Origin: Bryobacterales bacterium
Lineage (GTDB): Bacteria > Acidobacteriota > Terriglobia > Bryobacterales > Bryobacteraceae
DNA length: 43,989 bases
Assembly: GCA_003167495.1 (NCBI GenBank)
Contig: PMSX01000025.1
Location: 1 to 43,989, forward strand
Reading direction: 5' to 3'
The position numbers and the translations under genes were made by a program. The notes under the pieces were generated by a model. That model was not told the origin of the DNA. It saw nothing but the letters and a program-made list of their open reading frames with translations, and did no database searches. Positions 18,322 to 25,634 of the stretch are shown in pieces (within the stretch, counting starts at the first letter, position 1; every line of letters begins with the position of its first letter).

Positions 18322-19289
18322 CACGCTGAAACACGCGCCATACGAATCGAATGCAGCAACGCCTCTTTCACCCGCTCGACGCCGACGGCTCGCATGCTTC
18401 GGTCAATCTCATCCAAACGCTTATAGCTCGTAACCGCCTCCACATCCCGCAACACCACCAGCTTGCTGTGAAACGGGCCATTTCTCCCGGGATCGGTCGG
18501 CCCAAAAATCGCCACCCCCGGCTTGCCCAACGCTGCCGCCAAATGCATCGGCCCACTATCCACTCCAATAATCGCCGTCGCGCGCCGCGTTCCGTCAATC
18601 AGTCCCGGCAACCCCGATTCATGAATTTTCAACTCCGGCATTTCTGCGAGCTTTTCACGAAAACCCGGAGGCACATTCACCACCAGCGGCAGCCCCTCAG
18701 CCTTAAGTCCCTGCGCCAGCAGTCGGTAATTCTCGAGCGGCCACTGCTTGCTCGCCCACCCTGCAAATGGACTCGCAAAAACAAAATCACCGCTTGGCAA
18801 ATCCCCTTCCGGCTTCCCAATCGGAATCCACGCTTGATCTGTCAACTGAGTCGCACCCGCGGCGGCCGCCAGTTGGAGGTTTGTCTCAACACAGTGTGGC
18901 CCTTTTGTATTGACCCGCTGCGTATAGAACATCGCCGCTAGCGGTTCACGCGCCTGCGAACTATACAATCCAAAGAACTGCTGCGGTCTGGTGGCCCGCC
19001 CCACCAGCGCCGATTGAATCAACCCTTGGAAGTCAATAGCAATGCTTGGCCGAATCGGCCGAAGCGTCCGCCACGCTTCACGCAAAGCGCCTTTGCCCCG
19101 TCGCTCAAACGGCACAACTCGATCGATCTGCGGATTCCCCTTCAGCATCTGCACCCATCTGCGCGACACCACCCACGTGATGTGGTGTTTCGGAAAGGAC
19201 AGCCGTAAGCTGGCCACGGCTGGAAGCGCGTGAATAATATCGCCCATCGCGCCCAGCCGCACCACTAGAATCGAACGAGTCTCACTCAT
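18321..19289 (-). CDS. waaC: glycosyltransferase family 9, lipopolysaccharide heptosyltransferase I-like
   Basis: This 322-residue GT9 enzyme adds a heptose from ADP-heptose to the lipid A-Kdo core on the cytoplasmic face of the inner membrane. The N-terminal domain begins ILVVRLGAMGDIIHALPAVASLR, the GT9 acceptor-side motif. The C-terminal domain has FVFASPFAGWASKQWPLENY and the ADP-heptose site IIGVDSGPMHLAAALGKPGVAIFGPTDPGRNGP, which is close to WaaC. The start ATG overlaps the stop of the preceding gene by four bases (ATGA type). A second GT9 gene (19652-20707) lies two genes upstream, so both inner-core heptose transfers may be encoded here. Confidence 0.85.
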   Translation of the reverse strand: MSETRSILVVRLGAMGDIIHALPAVASLRLSFPKHHITWVVSRRWVQMLKGNPQIDRVVPFERRGKGALREAWRTLRPIRPSIAIDFQGLIQSALVGRATRPQQFFGLYSSQAREPLAAMFYTQRVNTKGPHCVETNLQLAAAAGATQLTDQAWIPIGKPEGDLPSGDFVFASPFAGWASKQWPLENYRLLAQGLKAEGLPLVVNVPPGFREKLAEMPELKIHESGLPGLIDGTRRATAIIGVDSGPMHLAAALGKPGVAIFGPTDPGRNGPFHSKLVVLRDVEAVTSYKRLDEIDRSMRAVGVERVKEALLHSIRMARVSA

Positions 19290-19642
19290 CGCGCGCGTTG
19301 GCGTTCCTTTACGTGTTCAATGAAAGCCGCCGAGCGTTCTCGCTCACCCGCATCGTCCCTAACCATCTCCAACTTCGGCAGCGCGTCCGCCTTAGCCACC
19401 ACCACCAATTGCACGCTCTTTAGCGCCGCCACTAAGATCGCCCGCGCTTCTACCGGCAGCAAACAATGACTCCCAGGCTCGACCACCGCCAAAATAGATT
19501 TCCCAACCCCGGTCAGCGCCGCCAATCGCTCGGCATGCTTAAGCGTTAACGGATCAAACGTTCCCGCAACCGCCAGCCAGCACGCATCGCCCAATCGCGC
19601 TGCCAACCGTTCGAGTGGCACAATCTTATCCCGCGTATCCAA
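19286..19642 (-). CDS. degenerate nucleotidyltransferase-like protein (RfaE/HldE C-terminal-like fold)
   Basis: This 118-residue protein starts at TTG 19642, with AGGA 7 nt upstream. LAVAGTFDPLTLKHAERLAAL (residues 23-43) has the shape of the adenylyl/cytidylyltransferase opening GxFDxLHxGHxxxL. However, the catalytic HxGH is replaced by TLKH, and the family's later ISSTKI/R motif is absent. The rest continues as a Rossmann-like alternation (SILAVVEPGSHCLLPVEARAILVAALKSVQLVVV). It sits 9 nt after waaF and overlaps the waaC start, where an ADP-heptose synthetase (hldE) domain would be expected. It is probably inactive as a transferase and may be structural or regulatory. The fold assignment is moderate. 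Confidence 0.6.
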   Translation of the reverse strand: MDTRDKIVPLERLAARLGDACWLAVAGTFDPLTLKHAERLAALTGVGKSILAVVEPGSHCLLPVEARAILVAALKSVQLVVVAKADALPKLEMVRDDAGERERSAAFIEHVKERQRAR

Positions 19643-19651
19643 ACACCATTC

Positions 19652-20707
19652 CTACTTTCTTTTGATTCCAACGAGTCCATGAGCCGCTTCCACTACCTGG
19701 CTCGCCGTCACCCCCGTCATACAACGATGGTCAATCGGACATTCACGCAACAGGCACGGACTGCAATCCACTGCATGCCGAACTATCCGGCTCAAGTCCC
19801 CTGTCGGACCGGTGGCTTCATCGTCCGTGGCGCCAAATACCACCACCGTCGGCACTCCCAACGCCGACGCTACGTGCATCGCACCCGAGTCATTCGTCAA
19901 GAATAACTCGCACGCCGCCGCCATCTCGACGAATTCGTCCAGCCGCGTCATACCCGCAAAGTTGTGACAGGCAACGCCGGCACGCCCTATCTCTTGGCAG
20001 ACCGTTTCGCAGATGCTCGTTTCTTCCTTCGAACCAAACACCGCCGCTTGCGCACCTCGTTCGCGCGCAATCGCCGACGCCGCTTCCGCGAACCGTTCCG
20101 GTAGCCAGCGTTTGGCGCTTCCGTAAGCCGCGCCGGGACTCACTCCCACCACCACGCCATGGATGCCGGCGTTGCGCAGGCGTGCACGCCCACGATCCGC
20201 CGCGTCGGTCCTCCCGCTCAGCCGAATGGCCGCATTCTTCTCATACCCCGGAATCAGCTTCGCTCGCTTCAACAGCTCCAGATAGTAGAAGCGCTGGTGA
20301 CGCGGAATCTCTCCAGCGCCTGGCAGCGGAATCGGATGCGTAAGCAGCCAACCACGTGCGTCGCGGTCATAGCCAATGCGGATCGGTATCCCTGCCCAGC
20401 GCGCCATCGCCGCCGCTTCGAACGCATTTTGCAACAGCAGCGCGCAGTCGAATTTGCGCGCCCGCAGTTCCACCCCTATCCGCCGTTTATCGTTTAGCCC
20501 TCGCCAACCGCGCGCTGCTTCGTACGGAATCACCTCATCGCAAAATGCCTCGCGCCCGTACAAACCCGCCACCCAAGGCCGCGCCAGAATGGAAATGCGC
20601 GCTAGCGGATTGTGCTCACGCAACGCCTGCAGCGCCGGTACCGACATTACCGCATCGCCCACCCAGTTCGTCGCCCGCACCAAAATTCGCCGAAATCGGT
20701 TTTCCAT
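19652..20707 (-). CDS. waaF: lipopolysaccharide heptosyltransferase II (GT9)
   Basis: This 351-residue enzyme starts at ATG 20707 (MENRFRRILVRATNWVGDAVMSVPALQAL), just after GCGAGGG; a longer open frame upstream to 20812 is not needed. It has the WaaF signature NWVGDAVMS for acceptor binding. The C-terminal site includes GVVVGVSPGAAYGSAKRWLPERFAEAA and FLTNDSGAMHVASALGVPTVVVFGATDDEATGP. It closes with the VDCSPCLLRECPIDHRCMTGVT cysteine cluster that is common in WaaF. It transfers the second heptose to the LPS inner core. It is the first gene of the minus-strand LPS cluster, which is divergent from tgt. Confidence 0.9.
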   Translation of the reverse strand: MENRFRRILVRATNWVGDAVMSVPALQALREHNPLARISILARPWVAGLYGREAFCDEVIPYEAARGWRGLNDKRRIGVELRARKFDCALLLQNAFEAAAMARWAGIPIRIGYDRDARGWLLTHPIPLPGAGEIPRHQRFYYLELLKRAKLIPGYEKNAAIRLSGRTDAADRGRARLRNAGIHGVVVGVSPGAAYGSAKRWLPERFAEAASAIARERGAQAAVFGSKEETSICETVCQEIGRAGVACHNFAGMTRLDEFVEMAAACELFLTNDSGAMHVASALGVPTVVVFGATDDEATGPTGDLSRIVRHAVDCSPCLLRECPIDHRCMTGVTASQVVEAAHGLVGIKRK

Positions 20708-20770
20708 CCCTCGCAGTTTCAGAATACTGCGCGAGCCCGCAAATTTCCGACTCTGACCAGTCACCGACAC

Positions 20771-20792
20771 CGAGACGGGAGCGCGAGCGACC
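20771..20792 (+). repeat. short dispersed GC-rich repeat, copy D
   Basis: This 22-bp element (CGAGACGGGAGCGCGAGCGA plus CC) lies in the divergent gap between waaF and tgt. It matches 17 of 21 positions of the element at 3031-3051. Confidence 0.4.
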
Positions 20793-20895
20793 CCAAAACC
20801 ACCCACGGTCACGGCCCGTCCAATCCAGCCCCGCCCGCGCCGGTCTTCTCCGCTCTCATCTCCCAGCCGTGCCGTTAGGCAAGGCTAGGCTTCTT

Positions 20896-20915
20896 CCAGC
20901 CCCGCCGGAGGCTGG
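20896..20915 (+). promoter_or_regulatory. hairpin covering the GGAGG in the tgt leader
   Basis: Perfect 6-bp arms CCAGCC (20896-20901) and GGCTGG (20910-20915) enclose an 8-nt loop. GGAGG (20907-20911), the only good Shine-Dalgarno-like sequence ahead of tgt, lies across the loop and 3' arm. No T-run follows, so it does not look like a terminator. Confidence 0.4.
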
Positions 20916-20931
20916 GCTGTATTCTATATTC

Positions 20932-22071
20932 TTGTTTCCCCTCCGCTTCGAAATCCAAACCACCTGCCCCCACACCGGTGCCCGCGCCGGCCTACTCCGC
21001 ACTGCCCACGGCATCATCGAAACCCCGGTCTTCATGCCCGTTGGCACTCAAGGCACCGTCAAAGGTCTTTCTCCCCGCGATCTCATCAATGACCTCGATG
21101 CCAAAATCATCCTCGCCAACACCTACCATCTTTTCCTCCGCCCCGGCCACGAACGCATTGAACGCATGGGCGGACTCCACAAGTTCATGTCCTGGCCCCG
21201 CGCCATTCTTACCGATTCCGGCGGTTTCCAGGTCTTCAGCCTCGATACCCTCCGCAAAGTCTCCGAAGAAGGCGTCCTCTTCCGCTCGCATCTCAATGGC
21301 GACCCGCACATGTTCACTCCCGAAAGCACCGTCGACGTCCAACTCGCCCTCGGCAGCGACATCATGATGGTCCTCGACGAATGCCTCGCCTATCCCGCCA
21401 CCCACCAAGCCGCGCGCGAATCCATGCAACGAACCATTCGCTGGGCTCAAAAAGGCTACGCCCATTACCTGCGCCGCGAAAAAGGCCTCCACTGCGCACT
21501 CTTCCCCATCGTGCAAGGCTCCATGTACACCGATTTGCGTCAAGCCTGCGTCGAATCTCTGCTTGAACTGAATGCCCCCGGTTATGCCATCGGTGGTCTC
21601 TCAGTCGGCGAGCCGCGCGATCTCAGCCAGCAGATGACTGCCGTCGCCGCCCCGCTTCTACCTAAAGATAAGCCCCGCTACGTAATGGGCGTTGGCATGC
21701 CGGAAGAGCTGCCCCAATATGTCGCGCAGGGCGTAGACATGATGGATTGCGTACTGCCTAGCAGAAACGCCCGGAATGGCTACCTTTTCACGTCGCAAGG
21801 CAAAGTCGTCATCAAACACGCCAAGTATCTCGAAGATGAAAGCGCCCTCGACCCCGCCTGTCCCTGTTATACCTGCCGCACCTTCACCAAAGCCTATCTT
21901 CGCCACCTGTTTCAGGCCAGCGAAATCCTCTTTTCTTCTCTGGCTACCCTGCACAACATCCATTACTTTCTCGACATCATGCGCCAGATCCGGCAGTCCA
22001 TCGTACAGGGCCACTTTCCAAATTGGTTACAACACTTTCAGGCCGATCAAGCTGTCGAACACGAAGCCTGA
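20932..22071 (+). CDS. tgt: queuine tRNA-ribosyltransferase (tRNA-guanine transglycosylase)
   Basis: This 379-residue enzyme exchanges guanine-34 of GUN-anticodon tRNAs for preQ1. TTG at 20932 gives the expected N-terminus (FPLRFEIQTT); a CTG at 20917, five bases after GGAGG, is an alternative. The frame is open far upstream, but that part has no family resemblance. Visible motifs are GIIETPVFMPVGTQGTVK, ILTDSGGFQVF with Asp95, VDMMDCVLPSRNARNG with the nucleophile Asp272, and the zinc site CPCYTC (Cys310, 312, 315) with His341. Length and motifs are complete. It stands alone on the plus strand. Confidence 0.95.
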   Translation: MFPLRFEIQTTCPHTGARAGLLRTAHGIIETPVFMPVGTQGTVKGLSPRDLINDLDAKIILANTYHLFLRPGHERIERMGGLHKFMSWPRAILTDSGGFQVFSLDTLRKVSEEGVLFRSHLNGDPHMFTPESTVDVQLALGSDIMMVLDECLAYPATHQAARESMQRTIRWAQKGYAHYLRREKGLHCALFPIVQGSMYTDLRQACVESLLELNAPGYAIGGLSVGEPRDLSQQMTAVAAPLLPKDKPRYVMGVGMPEELPQYVAQGVDMMDCVLPSRNARNGYLFTSQGKVVIKHAKYLEDESALDPACPCYTCRTFTKAYLRHLFQASEILFSSLATLHNIHYFLDIMRQIRQSIVQGHFPNWLQHFQADQAVEHEA

Positions 22072-22093
22072 ATCCACCCGGAACCGTTTAAGT

Positions 22094-22645
22094 TCAATAG
22101 GATGCTGGCAACGCCGTTTGTACCGCTTGCAATTTCGCCTTTTTCCTCAGCACCGCCGCCGAAATCAGCGTGATCACCAGCCCAACCGGAAACGGCTCGA
22201 GAAACGTCATCGCCGCGTTGAAAAACGGGTTTTCGTACAGCTCCTTATATTTTTTCATTTGCTGAATTTGCTCCTGGACGGCGGCAGCACTCGCGCCCGA
22301 CGCCCTAAGCTTCTCCACCACATAAGCGCCGTATTTGTCCATGAAACCGTGCAGAACGGTGAAGTAGAGAACTTCCCACGTCACGACATAGCAGATACAC
22401 GTAATCAGGGTAATCGAGATCCCGACGGCGAACGCTTTGCTGAAACTGATCTGGCCGTTGCCGGCGCCATCGCGGTACGACCGGATGCCGAAGAACACCA
22501 GCAAAAACGAGAGCACAATAAGCGTGTAGCCGAGGAACTCGGCCTTGTCAAAGCCGATCTTATCCTCAAACGGCACCGTGGCTATCATCATCAGCGAGCA
22601 AAAGCCGCCGGAAATCAGTCCGAAAGTGAGTACGGTCTTTTTCAT
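22094..22645 (-). CDS. DUF4199 domain membrane protein
   Basis: This 183-residue protein starts at ATG 22645 (MKKTVLTFGLISGGFCSLMM), with GGAG 8 nt upstream. It has four hydrophobic helices (about residues 5-25, 38-57, 75-100 and 150-175). Between them are the DUF4199 hallmarks LGYTLIVLSFLLVFFGIRSYRD and ISFSKAFAVGISITLI, then a long amphipathic stretch GAYVVEKLRASGASAAAVQEQIQQMKKYKELYENPFF. Its function is unknown. It follows the membrane-anchored LuxR-type regulator on the same strand, a pairing that suggests it is a target of, or partner for, that regulator. Confidence 0.85.
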   Translation of the reverse strand: MKKTVLTFGLISGGFCSLMMIATVPFEDKIGFDKAEFLGYTLIVLSFLLVFFGIRSYRDGAGNGQISFSKAFAVGISITLITCICYVVTWEVLYFTVLHGFMDKYGAYVVEKLRASGASAAAVQEQIQQMKKYKELYENPFFNAAMTFLEPFPVGLVITLISAAVLRKKAKLQAVQTALPASY

Positions 22646-22766
22646 GTTTTTCTCCAGTGAGTCTGAAACTCGCCTACACAATACCGCCTCAGGCCGGGTC
22701 TCTGTCGTCATCCTTTCGGGTGATTTTGCCTCCGGGCCATAAAAATCATTCGTTTGCGTGACCAAT

Positions 22767-23204
22767 TCAACGAAGTAAGCCGAATTCCTTGCCGAGCTGC
22801 ACCGCCTGCGTCCGCCGCTTAGCTCCTAGTTTGTCGAAAACACGGCTCGCATGCGTTTTGACCGTGTTCTCACTCACATAAAGCGTCCCGGCGATCTCGC
22901 GGTTGCTCATGCCTTGGGCTATCAGTTCTAGGATCTCCAACTCGCGCCGCGTGATGCCCAGGTCCTCTCGTCTACTCTCGTTTGGCTCTCCGGCCGGGAC
23001 AGGCGCTTCCTTCAATGCGACCCGCTGCCGCGTGCCAGTCAACTTAACGCCCAGCCAGATACCAAGAACGGCAAAAGTCGCCGCGATCAGCCCACCGTAG
23101 ATTTCGATCGAATGCTCAATGACCAGGTACCGGTACTCAGTCCACTTCAGCACAGTAATCAGAATCCCGCCAATCAACCCGTAGATGAGCACATGCCGTT
23201 TCAT
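22767..23204 (-). CDS. membrane-anchored LuxR-type HTH transcriptional regulator
   Basis: This 145-residue protein starts at ATG 23204 (MKRHVLIYGLIGGILITVLKW). Two N-terminal membrane helices (about 5-20 and 34-55) are followed by a linker and a NarL/FixJ-type helix-turn-helix at about 82-138: LGITRRELEILELIAQGMSNREIAGTLYVSENTVKTHASRVFDKLGAKRRTQAV. There is no receiver domain, so it is not a two-component regulator; DNA binding from the membrane is implied. It lies between a P-loop kinase gene (31 nt upstream) and the DUF4199 gene (121 nt downstream), all on the minus strand. Confidence 0.85.
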   Translation of the reverse strand: MKRHVLIYGLIGGILITVLKWTEYRYLVIEHSIEIYGGLIAATFAVLGIWLGVKLTGTRQRVALKEAPVPAGEPNESRREDLGITRRELEILELIAQGMSNREIAGTLYVSENTVKTHASRVFDKLGAKRRTQAVQLGKEFGLLR

Positions 23205-23235
23205 GGTAATCGCGCCCGTCGTGCTGTCGATCATA

Positions 23236-23880
23236 CTACCGTAGCGGAACATCGTTCACCACAACGAAGTCGAATGAAGGTTTCGCTCGAACATGCGTAA
23301 AGTAATACTCCTCTGCCGCATCCCACCGCGCATGCCAAGAATCCAAAAATTTCTTGTCCTCTCGCGCAGCCAGCCGTTCGTGACGCACATCCACAGGCGC
23401 GTCAATGAGCACTGGAAAGTCGATGAGGTCAGCGAGTTCGGGGCGTGTCGAGTAAGCCCCATCGAGCACGATGACGGCGTTCGGTTCACACTCCACAAAA
23501 TCCGTGCGCATCGCGTAGCTTCCGTCCGGCCGTGCACCCGCCTCAAAATCGAATGCATGCCACTTCGCGGATTTGCCGGCAAGCAGCGGTTCAAGGGCTT
23601 CGGCTCGTAAGCGCCGCCAATCAATGGCGTCAGCGGCCCTTGCCTCAGGCGTGCGAAGATCCCATTCGGCGTCAGAGATGTCTGCGGCGAAGAAGTCATC
23701 CCCCTGAATCAACGCCGCGCCCAGTTCCTCGGCGATCAGCAAAGCCACGGTCGATTTGCCGGAACCGCTTCCGCCATCGAGCGCCGCGACGATGGGGCGA
23801 TTGCGGTTGGCTAGCCGGCGTCGAATTTCAGCGGTAATCCCATCCGCCGCCAATTTCACTTCACGAGTGGGGCTCTCCAT
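23236..23880 (-). CDS. uridine kinase-like P-loop protein
   Basis: This 214-residue protein starts at ATG 23880 (MESPTREVKL). The Walker A motif GGSGSGKS is at 36-43, and IQGDDFFAADISDAEWDLRTPEA follows as in uridine/phosphoribulokinase-family enzymes, where the DDFF/DDFY aspartate binds the acceptor. Other matches are VIVLDGAYSTRPEL and a lid-like RHERLAAREDKKFLDSWHARWDAAEEYYF. Such proteins phosphorylate nucleosides or other small hydroxylated substrates; the real acceptor is uncertain. The gene is divergent from parDE. Confidence 0.75.
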   Translation of the reverse strand: MESPTREVKLAADGITAEIRRRLANRNRPIVAALDGGSGSGKSTVALLIAEELGAALIQGDDFFAADISDAEWDLRTPEARAADAIDWRRLRAEALEPLLAGKSAKWHAFDFEAGARPDGSYAMRTDFVECEPNAVIVLDGAYSTRPELADLIDFPVLIDAPVDVRHERLAAREDKKFLDSWHARWDAAEEYYFTHVRAKPSFDFVVVNDVPLR

Positions 23881-23933
23881 GAATTTCAATTGAACCAATA
23901 GCGAGACCCAGCGTCTGACCGATTTAGCCAAGA

Positions 23934-23962
23934 TTGACAATTTTTGTTATGGGCGATAGAGT
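23934..23962 (+). promoter_or_regulatory. parDE promoter
   Basis: There is a -35 TTGACA (23934-23939), a 17-bp spacer and a -10 TAGAGT (23957-23962), 24 bp upstream of the parD ATG; GGAG lies between them. It is among the most consensus-like sigma-70 promoters in the window. Confidence 0.6.
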
Positions 23963-23985
23963 CGGAGAGATAGGAGCAATGCGCC

Positions 23986-24252
23986 ATGAACGTTTCTCTC
24001 ACTCCCGAACTTGAAAGGTTTGTCAGTGCCAAGGTGGAAGCCGGCCGCTACAGTTCGGCCAGCGAAGTTGTCCGGGAAGCGCTACGGCTGCTCGAAGAAC
24101 ACGACCAGAACCGGGCTGGGCGACTTGGAGAATTCAATCAGGAGCTTGGGCGGCGGCTAGAGTCGCTCGACAGCGGCAGACACGTTAAACCCGCTGAGGC
24201 CCGCGACCGGCTCAAGCGTAAGTCCGAACAGCGCCGAAAATCCAGGGCATGA
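23986..24252 (+). CDS. parD: ParD-family antitoxin (ribbon-helix-helix)
   Basis: This 88-residue protein has the ParD/CopG-like ribbon-helix-helix: the strand MNVSLTPELERFV, then KVEAGRYSSASEVVREALRLLEEHD, which is the classic ParD pattern. The charged C-terminal tail is the part that usually wraps the toxin. It binds ParE and represses its own promoter. Its TGA overlaps the parE ATG by four bases (ATGA), typical of coupled toxin-antitoxin translation. Confidence 0.92.
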   Translation: MNVSLTPELERFVSAKVEAGRYSSASEVVREALRLLEEHDQNRAGRLGEFNQELGRRLESLDSGRHVKPAEARDRLKRKSEQRRKSRA

Positions 24253-24557
24253 GCGCGTACATTCTCAGCGAAGATGCCGACCTCGATTTGGACGACATCT
24301 GGGAATACATCGCCCAAGACAACGTCGACGCCACCGACCGCTGGATAGGCAAACTGTTCGATGCTTTTGAGGCCGTCGGCCGCGCAACAGGCATCGGTCA
24401 CAAGTGCGAAGACCTCACCGACCACCCTGTGTTGTTCTTTCCGGAAGGCGCTTACCTTATCATCTATTGCGCTATTCGTCCAACGGTTGAGATCGTTGCC
24501 GTAACGCAAGGTGCGCGCGACATTCCCTCGTTCCTCCACCGCAGGCTCTCCCGTTAG
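24249..24557 (+). CDS. parE: ParE-family toxin (RelE/ParE fold)
   Basis: This 102-residue toxin of the RelE/ParE superfamily reads MSAYILSEDADLDLDDIWEYIAQDN, then ATDRWIGKLFDAFEAVGRATGIGHKCEDL, then VLFFPEGAYLIIYCAIRPTVEIVAVTQGARDIPSFLHRRL. This matches ParE, a gyrase inhibitor in characterised members. The frame is intact and the antitoxin gene is adjacent, so the pair looks functional. Confidence 0.92.
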   Translation: MSAYILSEDADLDLDDIWEYIAQDNVDATDRWIGKLFDAFEAVGRATGIGHKCEDLTDHPVLFFPEGAYLIIYCAIRPTVEIVAVTQGARDIPSFLHRRLSR

Positions 24558-24619
24558 AAATTGCCTCTCTTTTTGTCTCAAACTCATGATCCGCGCGCGA
24601 CATTTGTTAGTGTGAACGT

Positions 24620-25460
24620 ATGCACAGCTTTGTGGTCGAGCAACTCTCTTGCCCAATATGCCGCCGCAGCCTCAAGACGAGTGAAAATAGCCTAACCTGT
24701 CAACGAGGCCATTCATTCGATGTCGCTCGCCAGGGTTACGTCAATTTAGTGCCCAGCAAGCCTTCAGTTCGAATTCGCTGACACGGCCGAGATGGTGGAG
24801 GCCCGGGCGCAATTTCTGAACGCCGGGCATTACAATCCTCTTCGCAATGCGCTCACAGAGCTATGGCTACAGCACGGCGACAGAGCACGTTTTATCGTAG
24901 ATGTCGGCGCAGGAATTGGCTTCTACATCTCTCGAGTTTTACAACAGTTCCCACAGAGCTTAGGCCTAGCCATCGATTTATCCAAATACGCTGCCAGACG
25001 GGCCGCCAAGGCGCACAGCCGCCTCGACGTGGCTGTCGCCGACGTATGGGGCGGATTGCCGCTTAAGGACGCCAGCGCTGATATCCTGCTTGTCGTCTTC
25101 GCGCCTCGGCCAACGAGCGAATTGTTCCGAATAATAAAGGGCGGCGGAAGACTAATTGTTGCAACGCCAACAGACGCTCACCTAAGAGAGCTGCAGCATT
25201 CATTGGGCCTACTGCGCATTCACCCGGGGAAGCGCGTAAAAACGGCTGAAGCTTTGAGCCAATACTTTGTCCCTAGCGATCACCGCTCACACGAATGGAG
25301 TATGGAGTTGACCCGCATCGAAGTAGAACATGTGGTGCGGATGGGTCCATCGGCTAGACATGTTGATTCGGCCCTTCTCGCGGGAAATATAGGAAGACTT
25401 CCAACAATTACCAACGTGACTGGTTCTGTCGACATCAGCGTATACACACGCCCGGAATAG
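24620..25460 (+). pseudogene. rlmA: RlmA-like 23S rRNA (guanine-N1) methyltransferase, frameshifted
   Basis: ATG 24620 opens an N-terminal zinc domain with CPIC (residues 11-14), CQRGH and SFDVARQGYVNLVPSKPS, exactly as in RlmA. The frame stops at 24781. Within a few bases the family continues in the +1 frame with ADTAEMVEARAQFLNAGHYNPLR, the SAM-binding IVDVGAGIGFYISRVL, and the rest of the methyltransferase to 25460. One extra base (or two missing) near 24776 accounts for this; corrected, the protein has about 279 residues, close to the usual size. RlmA methylates 23S rRNA G745/G748. It is probably inactive as read, unless the break is a sequence error. Confidence 0.85.
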
Positions 25461-25545
25461 GGCCGACAAACCGAGACAATGTCGCTGTTTCATATTGCAT
25501 CGCAAAACAATTGTCATACGTCGCCCTCCGCCAGAGTGTAACCTG

Positions 25546-25608
25546 CCCCCCAGCACCTTTGATCCATTACCGGATACGCTTGACCTGGCTGGGGGGTGGG
25601 CATACAAT
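25546..25608 (+). promoter_or_regulatory. promoter with C/G-tract inverted repeat
   Basis: There is a -35 TTGACC (25580-25585), a 17-bp spacer and a -10 TACAAT (25603-25608). The spacer contains GCTGGGGGG (25588-25596), which pairs perfectly with CCCCCCAGC at 25546-25554 upstream. GGAAGG (25620-25625) and ATG 25635 follow. This is a strong promoter for the secreted protein gene; the paired tracts may be a regulatory site. Confidence 0.6.
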
Positions 25609-25634
25609 TTAGCCGGCATGGAAGGTGCCACAGA

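Noticed and set aside
20356..20931. Upstream extension of the tgt reading frame
   Set aside because: The tgt family begins at FxxRFEI; the extension overlaps waaF antisense and has no family character.
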